A DNA stretch of 64,000 nt from the NCBI RefSeq assembly GCF_036785885.1, contig NC_092310.1, positions 5,208,001-5,272,000 on the forward strand, in the 5' to 3' direction. Below the pieces are notes generated by a model, which did not search any database, was not told where the DNA came from, and worked only from the letters and a program-made list of their open reading frames with translations. Positions 36,461 to 49,262 of the stretch are shown here, in pieces (position 1 is the stretch's first letter; each line of letters starts with the position of its first letter). Made by a program: the position numbers and the translations under genes. This stretch comes from Coffea arabica. Lineage: Eukaryota; Streptophyta; Magnoliopsida; Gentianales; Rubiaceae.

Positions 36461-36629
36461 ATGTTGGACTCCGTTAGTTACACACGTTCATTTGCCGATT
36501 GAATCAATCGAAAACAAGACCATCTTGATTCAGGAGCTAGGCACCAAGGTATGTGGTGGAAAAAGGCAAATGGAGTTTTTGGATGGTTTGCAGTGGTTGC
36601 TAAAAGAAATATTCGCCAAGGTGAAAATT

Positions 36630-37122
36630 TGTTAGGAAATTGGGTTAATTTCTTTTAGTCAAGATCCCTATTTGATGTGGGAAGTAACTATTTTCTAATT
36701 GGATTTAGTTGCTTGAAGTAGTAGTCAAGGAAACTCCTATTTGGTTTAGAACTTAGATGTTATTTCCTATTCCGCATAAGTTTAGGAATTAGTATTAGGT
36801 TCCAATTGTTATTTGGTTTTTTGGCTAAGTAATGTTCTCTATAAATAGGTAGATTGACATACTACACAAATACACAAGAAAGGAGTGAGAGTGTTCTTAG
36901 TGGGTGAGAGGGTTATACAAGAGTGGGGGCTTGGGAATCAAGTTGTAATCTTGTGGTGCTTTTCTCATTGTAAGAACAAGTTTTTCTCTCCATGAACATA
37001 GGTTTGGTAATTAAGCCGAACCACGTTAATTCTTGTGCGTTGCTCATCATTCGTGTTAGCTATTGTTTTCCATTAAATTGTTGGTATTTTCTTTTTCAAA
37101 TAGTTGGCTTGATAACCTAACA
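36630..37122 (+). repeat. 3' LTR of the Copia element (493 bp)
   Basis: It begins TGTTAGG, directly after GGTGAAAATT, which is the usual plus-strand primer context in copia elements, and ends CTAACA. It retains the same TATA-like CTATAAATAG (36839-36848) and lacks the nested MITE. Confidence 0.9.
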
Positions 37123-37502
37123 TTGATCTCCAAAAATCACTGAACAAAATGATCAGCAAATGCTGCAGAGAGTTGGGGAAAGCAGAAAAGAACTGCAACC
37201 AAGCAATTGTAAAGAAAGAGTCTGAAAGAGTCCCTTTGGTTAACCTGATCCAAAAGTCCAAGAAGTTAGTTTTAACCGTGTTGGAGTCCACTTTATCTTT
37301 CGTTTCTCCATCAAAGGAAAGATGCCAGAGTTCTTTGGTCTCGAATTTATTACACAAGAAAGCATCATCTGAAGGACATTCCAATGTTGCTGCAGTGGAA
37401 CAATTAGAAATCGAGCTGCATCTGTTAAAGAAGAACAAGTCAAACACAGATGTAGTAAAGGGGCTCGCGGCCTTGGAATCTAGCATTCAAGAATTAGCAG
37501 GT

Positions 37503-40500
37503 ATTGTTGGTGATCCATTAGATTTTCAGACACTTTGTTTTATCATACCAACCACCATTTATTTCACATACATTAAATCTCAAAAAGTGTTATAATAAAT
37601 AATAAAAAATATTTCAAAATAATTTTCTATCCAAATACATAAATTATATTTAAAAAAGTAAAAATGAAAACTTAAATATCTTATCGCTTTTCCAATCTTC
37701 TTTTTGGGGAGAACTTATGAATAAGTTATATTACTTGGTCCTCTGTTTGTTCTAAATTCGAGAGAGATATTCCAGACTTGCGAAAAAAAGTTTTAGTATT
37801 CCAGATAAAGCAGTTCATTGACACAAAAAAAAAAAAAAAGGGAAACAATACAATACATTCTAGTATTACAAAATTAGGTGTTGCCAAAACCACAAGCTAT
37901 TTTTGACTGGGTATAGCTAATGGTCTGGGAAGTTGATAAAAGACTGAACCACACTTTGTACCGAAGGAAGTTCAGTAAAGAACACACAGCTTGGACTTTG
38001 AGCTAAGATGTTCAACATTTCAATCCTTATCTCATAGGTAGAGGGGTGACCAAATATCAACCATAATCCCCATGTATTATTGGCCAATGCCAAAATAACC
38101 CGAAAGCAAAAGGAATCTTAACAGATCAAAAGGTCAACCATGGTAGGGCTACCAATGAACATGATTGTTTAAGTTAATACTTGCAGGCTAAAACACTAGC
38201 TAGAAATGCTGTCATAATGAGGCTTCAAGTCAGTTAATTGTTCTTCCTAGCTTCAACTTTTGACAGGTAAAATAAGGTCATTACTGTGATTTTAGATTAT
38301 GACTGGTTAATAATTAATCGCCAAGCATCATGATTTGATCAATGTCACAAACACGCACGAATGACTAATAGAAAAATCCCACTAGCAGATCAAGATTCCC
38401 CTTGTTTCCCTGCGATTTTACATAGCCAGCAAAATTCTGATTTATTGACAATTGGGCAGCATGTGATGCTTTAATGGCATTGGCATCAAAGTAGGTGATG
38501 CAAATCGTTGTTGTATCAATACTTTGTCTGCAAATTGATATCTCAATACAGGATATATATGTAGGGAAATGCTGCAACAACAAGACAGGAATTGGAAAAA
38601 TGGAATGCTTCATCAGCTATTACAAGAAGACGACGTTTGGATGTGATTGCCATTGTTTTTCATCAAGACCTATACGCGCAAATAGAGAAGATTTTGGCTT
38701 TTCAACTACCTTCTAATGCTTCTTTGTGCAAGAAAAAGATGGCAATCTTGATAGCTTGTCCTCAAACGATAAGCACTATCTTTGAATTGAACTTTTTTAG
38801 CCTTTTAGTGGTTCTGAAGGTTTGTTTGCAAACATCAAAGTCATAAATGATTTTCAATTTTATCAATGGAATTCTCACAATACAATAGTATATACGTGTT
38901 CTTATTATTTTGTTTTGCGAATACAGATCACCATTCACGATTAAATTATGTGTTTTTTTTTTAATTGAATGCAATATAGTTCATTCCAATTAGGATCAAT
39001 TCCATTTTACACCCTTCAACTGTACCTGCATGCTCGATTCCTATGTTTCAAAATGAGACACCTTAAATCTTAAAATATAAAATTTGTTCCACTTGAGTAA
39101 ACTCATTTATGGAAGTGAGACAAATTTCATAATTTAGAAATATTGATCATATTTTACACTTTAGGGATCAAAGTGAGGTAGAATTTATAGTTATAGTTTT
39201 ACTTTAAAGTTTATATACCACAACAAGAATTCAGATATAGTTGAAGAATGCAAAATGTAATTCATTCTTCCCTTCAAATATGGTTCACTCAATCAATTTA
39301 GAGACTCATTCCCTCAATAGTTGAATAATGACTTGATTAAAATTCAAAATTTTGCTTTTCTGTTTTACACTATATGTGCAGAGTTAACAAAACATTTTTA
39401 TGCCCTATAGGTATGGTATGTGGGCATAACGAAGAATGCAAAATTATTGAGGTATCTGTGTAATATTGATTTGAGTTTTTTATATTGGAAAAAGAATTTG
39501 AGTACATTAAATTTCCGAATGTAATAGAATTAGATTTGGGATAAAGTTACTTTAATGCAAATACCCGAAAACAGAAAAGAAACCATTCGAGAACGTTCAA
39601 AAAAAGAAAGCAAAATGAAAAAAATTGAAGGCATCATTTATTATGGGTTGTAAACTTTCTTATGCAGCAGTAGTTAAGTCATGTTGTAATTGGGGGAAGG
39701 ATTGGGTTGAACGATATGGTGGAAGAGATTGTAAATAGGAGGTTTTTAACCGTGTTTATTCAAGTACAAAAATTATTTACCAATCACGTTTATTCATCAT
39801 ATTTTTGGAGAAAAAATACCTTAGAGATATACATGAAAATACGCAATGGATTTTGTCTCGCTCTCTGTTCCACTCTTTGCCCCACTTATTATTATATTTC
39901 TATTTCTCTTTTATAAACATTATATTTTAATTTTTTTATTTTCTTACTATCAAACAACTACTAACAAAGTTAAAAATAAATACAACAGTTTCACAGAAGT
40001 AATATATAATAGAATAAAAATATAGGAGAAAATCCATAAAAATATCATTTTTTGTGTATTTTGATTGTTTGAATTTGTTAAATTTTGTGTATTACTCAAC
40101 TAATAGTGCTTGGATTTTTAGGAAACAAAAAAAGAATTAAAATATGATATTTATGAAAGAGAAATAACAATAAAATAAAAAATGTGACAGAGAATTGAAT
40201 GGAAAGAGAGGGACAAAAGATTTGTTGCGATGAAAATATCAGAATGTCATGTTTTTCAACTCCATCTACGTCTTCCAACTCTTGGAATTTTGAAAGATGG
40301 ACGCAGATGTTTAAAAGGACTGAGGTTGGTATGGTAATTTAGTGATCTAAGCCTTTGTTTTCAATAATATCATTGCCATAAAATAGTCAATATTGTATTA
40401 CAAGTCAGAAATCAATTGGCATTTTAACTGACGAGCATGGGATATGCATATAACAATTAAGTTTATTCCAAGGTCAAGTTTTGCATTTATAAATTCCTAA

Positions 40501-40504
40501 ATAC
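37503..40504. other. Intergenic AT-rich DNA
   Basis: No gene recognised in 3 kb. Short ORFs near 38365-38974 overlap on both strands with no domain. The stretch 39000-39200 reads like an old MITE without resolvable ends. Confidence 0.4.
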
Positions 40505-42125
40505 CCCATACACGATTTTTTGTGAGTATACAGGTCAACATTGAGTATAGAGTATTAACGGTCGAACCCACAGGGAAGAATGAACAATTACCAGCTCTAC
40601 TAAACTCCGCTATTATTTAGATGATCAACAAATTAAAGGAAACAAAACTTTGCAAACTTATGCAAGAAAATAGCAAATGAAAATTCTTTAGGTTGTGATA
40701 TCCCTAACAACTCATATAAGTGCTATTCTTGGATCATTGAGTACTGCTATCTTAGTTAGTTATGGCATAATTTCCTCATATATGTGAATCCAACTCTCGT
40801 AGTGAACCAGCTATACTCATAACTAATCCACACCCATTCTCGTGGTTATGAAATTGCTTATAAGTTCATTACCTCTATGAAATTACATGAAACAAGTCAC
40901 TTAAACCACAAAGGTGTACTTCTACTCTCGTGAGTATACTCCCTAAGTTTAGCACTTCTTGAACTAGTGTTAAATCCCAATTTTCATTAAAAATTTAAAA
41001 CCTTTAGACAATCACAAAAAATGGTACCCAGTAAATTATGGTTTAAAGAGCAAAAGTGCTAAATAACTTGCTCAAAATAATATAATCAAACAACTAAAAA
41101 GTTAACACAATATAATCATAAAAAGTTCAACCAAAATTCAAGGCATAAACTTTGGAAACACATAATAAACATAAAATCCAAAACTTGCATATTAACCAAA
41201 CTTAGAATTAATTACAAAAGATAAGGAGTTAGGAAGGTAGAGTAACCCTTGTCACATGAGCGCTCTCCTTACCTTTTCATCCTCCAAATTCATCTTTATC
41301 TTGCTAATACGCAAAAATGGATAAACTAGATAAAACTAAACTATCCTACACTAACTAAACTAAAGAGTTAAGAAACTACATTTTTGTGGTATTTCTTCAC
41401 CCCTCTTTCTAAGCTCTCCAAAATAAAGACACAAGCTCCTATTTTAGATAAATCTTTAAGTTCTTCATTTGCATCTTCAATGTGAACACAACTCCAAATA
41501 AGTCAACAACTTTGGCTCCAAGTTATATCTCATCGTTATAGAAGAAATAAAATCAAGAATTGTTACTAAAATCTTCATTTTACAGTTGCAAATCTTGTAT
41601 AATTTGTCCCTCAAAAGTTGTGAAAGAATGGGGTTGTAAACAAGTTGCGTAAGTGGAAGCTGTCAAGTTTGACCGGAATCCCTCCAAGTTTCAGTCGGAT
41701 TGCTTGGAGGGATTCGTCCTCTGTTTCACCAAAAATTCTTTGCCTCGAATCCCTCCAACCAATCCCGTCAAAAACTGGTCGGATTGTTCGAAGGGATTCA
41801 AGTCAACTTTCATTTTTGACAAGTTTCTTCATTTTCTTCTTCTAGCGATTTAAATCACTTTTGAAACTCATCATCCTTTCGAACTTTAGGATTTCAATCA
41901 TCATAATGTAAACCTATTTTTTGTCCAAAATGAAGTCCATTTTTAATTCCTACAAAATAACCAAAAATATGCAAATAAAAGGGACAAATATCTCATTTAA
42001 GCACTAAGCAACATTTAGAACTAATTCTAGCCAAAATGGACCAATTTCTTCTTATAATATTGCAAATATGACTAAAAAATAATGTAAAATATCATCCAAA
42101 TATAGCACCAAATAGTCACCTATCA
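40505..42125 (-). repeat. Solo LTR (or LTR fragment) related to the LTR at 11361-13283
   Basis: It shares ordered phrases with the other LTR: AGTATACAG, GGAAGA.TGAACAATTACC, AGCACTTCTTGAACTAGTGT, CAAGGCATAAACTTTG. The minus-strand start TGATAGGTG at 42125 matches the TG rule. No internal retrotransposon sequence adjoins either side, so it is probably a solo LTR. Its left end and the target duplication could not be fixed. Overlapping ORFs at 41645-41853 are not genes; they cross the inverted repeats. Confidence 0.65.
41676..41799. repeat. Inverted repeats within the solo LTR
   Basis: GAATCCCTCCAAG at 41676-41688 is matched by its exact inverse CTTGGAGGGATTC at 41703-41715 (13 bp, 14-base loop). 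A second, imperfect pair uses the same words at 41747-41758 and 41787-41799. The transcript could form two hairpins. Confidence 0.75.
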
Positions 42126-42523
42126 TTAGCCTTTTTGGGGGTCAATGTTTATTATGTGAGCAAAATTTAAAATATGGTTAGATATGGAATGAAATTATGA
42201 TAGTGTTAATTTGTAAACGGAAAATTGTGAAAAAATCCTGAAAATATTATTAGAATTGGAATTAGAATAAAGATAGCTACTCTCATTTGGATTTGGAATT
42301 GAAGCAAAAGGATCCATCGCATGTATAGGCAGCCATAACCATATCATAGCATGAAACAGGTAATTACGTTATTCCATTTTTTGTTTTGTCTTCTTATTTC
42401 ATAAAAGCAATATAAAATTACTAGAGTTTGGACCTTTTGTTGCTTTAATCAATATTTAGCGCAAATTTTGGTGAAGCAGCAACGACACGCTATATCCTCG
42501 CAATTCTGCCTAATACATGTAGA
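42126..42523. other. Intergenic DNA, nothing recognised
   Basis: AT-rich spacer between the solo LTR and the hAT-type MITE. It ends with the target-site sequence CATGTAGA (42516-42523). Confidence 0.4.
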
Positions 42524-43059
42524 TAGGGATGTAATCGAGTCGAGTCAAGCTCGAGTAGTGCTATACTCGAGCTCGACTCGACTCATATATCCCTAGGCTC
42601 GAGCTCGATCGAATCAAAAAAATTGATACTCGAAACTTGACTCGATGTACTCGCTCGAAACTCGAAACTCGACTCGATAAGGTTCGACCCTTAGTCAAGC
42701 CTTATTAAGCCGACTCCATAAAGCTCGACCCTTTTTTAAACATTTTTTCTTTTTAGGTATTTTTATAATTATGTTATTACTTTTTTACCCTTATAAAATT
42801 TTATTATAAAGAAGAGTATATTGTAAATTTCGTATAACCTATACCCATAATAGTCATTTTATAATTATAATACATATATATTATTTAAATTATAAATATA
42901 TTATTTAAATAGCCCGGCTCGATGAGCTACTCGACAAGCAGCAAGCCAAAAATTTGAGACTCGAAACTCGACTCGAACGCCAATCGAGCTACTTGAAACT
43001 CGGTCAACCCGAGTTCGAGCCAAATCGTTTGCGAGTAGCTCGGCTCGCGTACATCCCTA
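42524..43059. mobile_element. hAT-type MITE (536 bp) with CGAG-rich ends and perfect 8-bp TSD
   Basis: The termini are TAGGGATGTA and its inverse TACATCCCTA. Identical octamers CATGTAGA flank it at 42516-42523 and 43060-43067. Each end is dense in CTCGAG/CGAGTCGAG words arranged in both directions, while the middle is plain AT-rich. No ORF. Length, ends and duplication fit a hAT-derived MITE. Confidence 0.85.
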
Positions 43060-43067
43060 CATGTAGA

Positions 43068-44124
43068 TGGTTTAGACAAGCAACTTTTAACAAACTTTAA
43101 TTGTAAGAATTAGCAAAACTTAATCCACAACTCAAAAAAAAGAGGGTAATAGGAAATCTTTAGTCTAACTAAAAACCATAATCATAAGTCGTAAAATCCA
43201 ACTTGCCTCGTAAGAAAAAGCAGCCATCTGATCATGAATTTCATAATTCGACTCTCAAATTCTCTTCTTTTCTTCTTTGTTACATTAGGTTTGGAATCCT
43301 CTCTTGTACCAAAAATTAAAACAAAAACATTGCAATAAAAAAAGATTGATTAACATTGATACACGTGTCTAGAAACAAAATTAAATAACCAAATTTACAA
43401 GGAACCATAAGAAGTTACGTTAATTCATTTAGCCTTGGTTTACATTCTAAGACACATTGAAGAAGAAGAGGCTACAAGCAGGTTTATCCTATTCTTGAAA
43501 GACTAATGTTTGGATGACATATTTGTTGCAAGTACGAAACTGTGTGGAGGAATGTGTACAAAAAGAGGTGGAGGGAATTCTCAAACATAATGTTAAACTA
43601 GTATATGTCAAGTGCTTTAACATTACTACGATGCTAAAGAGTGCATGCATGGGAGCTGATGCTAATTCCTGTGTCCTCCTTTTGTGAGCTAACAAGGCTG
43701 CACAAAAGGTTGAGGTGGTGGCCAAGAAGAAGTAGGATTCACATCTTGGAACTTTGGAAATTTTTTGCTCCTTCAAAATTCACAATTATTGTATTTACGG
43801 GAGAGCAACAGAAATAGTTGCCAATGAAATCATCTTTGAATAGTATAAGAGTTGTTCAATAGATCGTAACTCGTTACCAACTACTTGAACGTCTTGTAAT
43901 AGTGATATTATATATTCAACTATGTGGATCCGTACATGTTAGTTGATTTAGAGTTACGTAGGATTATATGAACATTACATTTTGAATTTTCACATTATTG
44001 ACAAAATTTGATCCGTGAACCTTTTTGGGCAATTGTCGGTGGCAATTGTCCTTGCCCCTTGTCCTATATTTATGCATCTTAAGGGTTTTCTAGTTAATCT
44101 AATGAGGAGAGGGATTTTAAGCAA
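43068..44124. other. Intergenic DNA, no gene recognised
   Basis: Spacer before the tRNA array. A 95-codon minus-strand ORF (43489-43776) is Thr/Ser-rich with no motif I know and is not called. Directly left of the array is ordinary AT-rich sequence. Confidence 0.4.
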
Positions 44125-44374
44125 CTAGGGATATTATGTAGGTTGAGGAAAAATGTTGCTTTTGTCTCTGCCAAAGGTATCAGTCTCTCACGTGACCATT
44201 ATCTTGTCTAAGCTAACTAAAGAAACCGATGAAAGTGACTGATTGTGTCACTTGATGCAGTATCATAGTGAGCTAAATGACACAAAAAAATAATAATGTT
44301 TAACGGTCTAGATGAGAATTTAAAATAGTTGAGTGGGTTATAGTCTGATTTAGCCTATATAATTCTTCAACCAT

Positions 44375-44422
<48 letters not shown>

Positions 44423-44777
44423 AAGCAAGTGAGGTACTATTTGATATATTTGGTCAGCAGATATCATGCAAGTGAGGTACTATTTGATACATTTGGTAAG
44501 TATATGATTCAAGAATTATATATATAATTTATACAATATATTATATATGTTGCATATATTTAATGTGATATGCACTCAAATGCATCAGATATGCACTGCA
44601 AAAGAAAACTGCACGGTGTATGATAATGTATATATTATATAATATGGTTAAAGAATTATTATATAATTTATACAATATATTATATATATTTTATACATTT
44701 AATATGATATGCACTCAAATGTATCAGATATACACTGCAAAAGAAAACTGCACGAGCAAAAGAGTGCAAAAGCAAAT

Positions 44778-44849
44778 CGCCGTTGCCAGGGATCGAACCT
44801 GGGTTACCCACGTGACAGACGGGAATACTCACCACTATACTACAACGAC
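44778..44849 (-). tRNA. tRNA-Asp(GTC), copy 1, variant with compensated T stem
   Basis: 72 nt with anticodon GTC. Compared with the array consensus the T stem is CCAGG/CCTGG instead of CCGGG/CCCGG: both sides of one pair changed, so pairing is kept. The anticodon stem CCCGT/GTGGG has two G-U pairs. The B box is intact, and a pol III T-run (from plus-strand GCAAAAGC) follows the gene. Upstream CAA is present. Likely still functional. Confidence 0.85.
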
Positions 44850-45364
44850 CCATCTTGCAAAAGTTGAAAATTTAACACACACAAACCTGTGTGACTTAGG
44901 TTTTGGACTCTCCAGAGTAAATGGCCGAAGGGCAAACAACTGTACTTCCCAAGACATAACCTGGAAATGCACACCAGGAGTTTAGGCCCAATACCAGAAT
45001 GCAAATAACCAGCAGAAAAGACAGTTTTTGTTTGGGGTTGTGTAGGAAAAAAAGTAGTATATAAAGTCACCAACTTCCAATGCCTCCGACTCAGGTCTTG
45101 TTTGATAATTCAATTCAATATTTAAATTTAATGGATTCAGATCTTAATATGTTTAGACGTATTTGATAACGAAAAATTGAACATCTGAATTAATTAAGTG
45201 GCACTGAATTTTGTAAGAAAAACTTGCTCTCAAAAATAAATAATAAACTATTTACTTATCATTTAATGTGATATGCACTCAAATGTATCAGATTTAGGAT
45301 TTAATAATAATAGTTGTAAATATGTTCTAGTCTGATTTAACCTATATAATTCTTCAACCATATA

Positions 45365-45407
<43 letters not shown>

Positions 45408-45683
45408 TATCATGCAAGTGAGGTACGACTGGGGATATTATGTAGGTTGAGGCAAAATGTTGCTTTTGTCACTGCCAAAGGTATCTGCCTGTCACGTGAC
45501 CATTATCTTGCCTGAGCTAACTGAAAAAAATCCGACGAAATTGACTGATTGTGTCACTTGATACAGCATCATAGTGAGCTAAATGACACAAAAAAAACAA
45601 TAATGTTTAACTGCCCAGATGAGACTTTAAAATAGTTGAGTGGGTTATAGTCTGATTTAGCCTATATAATTCTTCAACACTAT

Positions 45684-45723
<40 letters not shown>

Positions 45724-46078
45724 ATGCAAGTAAGGTACTATTTGATATATTTGTTCAGCATATATCATGCAAGTGAGATACTCTTTGATATATTTGGCAA
45801 GCATATAGTTGAAGAATAATGTATATAATTTATACAATATATTATATATGTTGTATATATTTAATGTGATATGCACTCAAATGTATCATATATACACTGC
45901 AAAAGAAAACTGCACGGTGCATGATAATATATATACTATATAATATGGTTAAAGAATTATTATAAAATTTATACAATATATTATATATATTATATACATT
46001 TAATTTGATATGCACTCAAATGTATCAAATATACACTGCAAAAGAAAATTGCACGAGCACAAGAGGGCAAAAGCAAAT

Positions 46079-46150
46079 CGCCGTTGCCGGGGTTCGAACC
46101 CGGGTCACCCGCGTGACAGGCGAGAATACTCACCACTATACTACAACGAC
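46079..46150 (-). tRNA. tRNA-Asp(GTC), copy 2
   Basis: 72 nt, anticodon GTC. It has T-loop TTCGAAC instead of TTCGATC, and one C-to-T change in the anticodon stem giving a G-U pair (CTCGC/GCGGG). All stems pair and the A and B boxes are intact. A terminator T-run follows within about 10 nt. Likely functional. Confidence 0.88.
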
Positions 46151-46963
46151 CCATCATGCAAAAAGTTGAAAATTTAACATACACAAACCTGTGTGACCTA
46201 GGTTTTGGACTCTCAAGAGTAAATGGCCGAAGGGCAAACAACTGTACTTCCCAAGGCATAACCTGGAAATGCACACCAAGAGCTTAGGCCCAATACCAGA
46301 ATGCAGATAACCAGTAGAAAATACAGTTTTTGTTTGGGGTTGTGTTGGAAAAAAAATAGTATATATGGTCACCAACTTCAAATGCCCCTGACTCAGGTCT
46401 TGTTTGATAATTCAATTCAATATGTAAATTTAATGGATTCAGATCTTAATATGTTTAGACGTATTTGATAACGAAAAATTGAACATCTGAATTAATTAAG
46501 TGGCACTGAATTTTGTAAGCAAAACTTGCTCCCAAAAATAAGTGATAAACTATTTACTCATCACTTAATGTGATATACACTCAAATGTTTTAAATTTACG
46601 ATTTAATAATAATAGTCGTAAATATGTTATAGTCTGATTTATCCTTTATAATTCTTAACAATTATATAATATATATATAAATATATATTATCATGCAGGT
46701 GAGGTACGACTGGGGATATTATGTAGGTTGAGGCAAAATGTTGCTTTTGTCTCTGCCAAAAATCTACCTCTCACGTGACCATTATCTTGTCTAAGCTAAC
46801 AGAAGAAACCGATGAAATTGACTGACAGTGTCACTTGACACAGTATCAGAGTGAGCAAAATGACACAAAAAAAATAATAATGTTTAACTGTCTAGATGAG
46901 AATATAAAATAGTTGAGTGGGTTAGAGTCTGATTTTGCCTATAAAATTCTTCAACCATGTTAT

Positions 46964-47004
<41 letters not shown>

Positions 47005-47359
47005 ATGCAAGTGAGGTACTATTTGATATATTTGGTCAGCATATATCATGCAAGTGAGGTACTCTTTGATACATTTGGTAAGCATATGGTTGTAGAATTA
47101 TATATATAATTTATACAATATATTATATATGTTGTATATATTTAATATGCTATGCACTCAAATGTATCAGATATACACTGTAAAAGAAAACTGCATGGTG
47201 CATGATAATATATATATTATACAATATGGTTGAAGAATTATTATATAATTTATACAATATATTGTATGTATTTTATACATTCAATGTGATATGCACTCAA
47301 ATGTATCAGATATACACTGCAAAAGAAAACTGCACGAGCAAAAGAATGCAAAAGCAATT

Positions 47360-47431
47360 CGCCGTTGCCGGGGATCGAACCCGGGTCACTCGCGTGACAG
47401 GCGGGAATACTCACCACTATACTACAACGAC
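47360..47431 (-). tRNA. tRNA-Asp(GTC), copy 3, one anticodon-stem mismatch
   Basis: 72 nt. The anticodon stem reads CCCGC/GCGAG, leaving one C-A mismatch. Acceptor, D and T arms match the array consensus and the promoter boxes are intact. The spacer just past the 3' end differs by one base (AATTCG for AAATCG). Confidence 0.8.
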
Positions 47432-48636
47432 CCATCTTGCAAAAAGTTGAAATTTTAACACACACAAACCTGTGTGACTTCGGTTTTGGACTCTCCAGAG
47501 TAAATGGCCGCAGGGCAACTGTACTTCCCAAGGCATAGCCTGGAAATGCACACCAATAGTTTAGGCCCAATACCAGAATACAGATAACCAGCAGAAAAGA
47601 CAGTTTTTGTTTGGGGTTGTGTAGGAAAAAAAGTAGTATATATAGTCACCAACTTCCAATGCCCCCGACTCAGGTCTTATTTGATAATTCAATTCAATAT
47701 TTAAATTTAATGGATTCAGATCTTAATATGTTCAGACGTATTTGATAATGAAAAATTGAACATTTGAATTAATTAAGTGGCGCTAAATTTTGTATGCAAA
47801 ATTTGCTCCCAAAAATAAGTGATAAACTTTACTTATCACTTAATGTGATATACACTCAAATGTTCCAAATCAATGCATCAGATTTACGATTTAATAATAA
47901 TAGTCGTAAATATGTTATAATCTGATTTATCCTATATAATTCTTCAACCATGTTGTATAATATATATATAAATATATATTATCATGCAGGTGAGGTACGA
48001 CTGGGGATATTATGTAGGTTGAGGCAAAATGTTGCTTTTGTCTCCGCCAAAGGTCTACCTCTCACGTGACCATTATATTGTCTAAGCTAACAGAAGAAAC
48101 CGATGAAATTGACTGATTGTGTCACTCGACATAGTATCATAGTGAGAGAAATGAAACAAAGAAAACAATAATGTTTAACTGTCAAGATGAGAATATAAAA
48201 TAGTTAAGTGGGTTATAGTCTGATTTAGCCTATAAAATTCTTCATCCATGTTATATAATATATATATATATATATATTATTACGCAAGTGAGGTACTATT
48301 TGATATATTTGGTCAGCATATATCATGCAAGTGAGGTACCCTTTGATACATTTGGTAAGCATATGGTTGAAGAATTATATATATAATTTATACAATATAT
48401 TATATATGTTGTATATATTTAATGTGTTATGCACTCAAATGTATCAGATATACGCTGCAAAAGAAAATTGCATGGTGCATGATAATATATATATTATACA
48501 GTATAGTTGAAGAATTATTATATAATTTATACAATATATTATTTGTATTTTATACATTTAGTGTGATCAGCACTCAAATGTATCAGATATACACTGCAAA
48601 AGAAAACTGCACGAGCAAAAGAATGCAAAAGCAAAT

Positions 48637-48708
48637 CGCCGTTGCCGGGGATCGAACCCGGGTCACCCGCGTGACAGGCGGGAATACTCACCACTATACT
48701 ACAACGAC
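48637..48708 (-). tRNA. tRNA-Asp(GTC), copy 4, consensus
   Basis: Consensus sequence. Acceptor GTCGTTG pairs with CAACGGC, anticodon arm is CCCGC-CTGTCAC-GCGGG, and T arm is CCGGG-TTCGATC-CCCGG. Discriminator G, no intron, CCA not encoded. A CAA element lies 6-8 nt upstream (GCAAGATGG) and a T4 terminator follows 7 nt past the 3' end. Expected to be active; it decodes Asp codons GAC and GAT. Confidence 0.95.
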
Positions 48709-49221
48709 CCATCTTGCAAAAAGTTGAAAGTTTAACACACACAAACCTGTGTGACTTCGGTTTTGGACTCTCCAGAGTAAATGGCCGAAGGGCAACTGTA
48801 CTTCCCAAGGCATAGCCTGAAAATGCACACCAAGAGTTTAGGCCCAATACCAGAATACAGATAACCAGCAGAAAAGACAGTTTTTGTTTGGGGTTGTGTA
48901 GGAAAAAAAGTAGTATATATAGTCACCAACTTCCAATGCCCCCGACTCAGGTCTTATTTGATAATTCAATTCAATATTTAAATTTAATGGATTCAGATCT
49001 TAATATGTTCAGACGTATTTGATAATAAAAAATTGAACAACTGAATTAATTAAGTGGCGCTAAATTTTGTAAGCAAAACTTGCTCCCAAAAATAAGTGAT
49101 AAACTATTTACTTATCACTTAATATGATATACACTCGAATGTATCAAATTTACTATTTAATAAAAATAGTCGTAAATATGTTATAGTCTGATTTATTCTT
49201 TATAATTCTTTAACAATATTA

Positions 49222-49262
<41 letters not shown>

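Larger units (their letters stand above)
34150..37122 (+). mobile_element. Internally deleted Ty1/copia retrotransposon inside the DUF241 pseudogene
   Basis: LTRs 34150-35095 (lengthened by a nested MITE) and 36630-37122 both start TGTTAGGAAATTGG and end CTAACA. A primer site complementary to initiator tRNA-Met (TGGTATTAGAGTTC) starts at 35098. Gag and the beginning of protease remain, and integrase, reverse transcriptase and RNase H are gone. The LTRs differ at many sites, visibly more than the gypsy LTRs at the left of the window, so this is an older insertion. Flanking pentamers ATGAT and TTGAT are a near-match target duplication. Confidence 0.85.
33789..37502 (+). pseudogene. DUF241-family gene, disrupted by stops, frameshifts and a Copia insertion
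   Basis: The N-terminal part (33789-34149) opens with HARSISLPSSSHPL and EEHLQRFKSSEA, then LKNLYNRLDDVLRLPLSQQAL and EEVLDGSLRL, which are hallmark phrases of the plant DUF241 family. A stop at 33936-33938, a second after SLRL and shifts in frame disable it. The C-terminal part resumes after the Copia element at 37123 (KCCRELGKAEKNCNQ, SLVSNLLHKKASSEGHSN) and reaches the family motif LAALESSIQE at about 37470-37496; similarity then stops. The function of DUF241 proteins is not established. The gene was a single-exon copy on the plus strand before disruption. Confidence 0.8.

Noticed and set aside
43489..43776. 95-codon minus-strand ORF
   Set aside because: No motif, composition like surrounding non-coding DNA, and no start or splice context.
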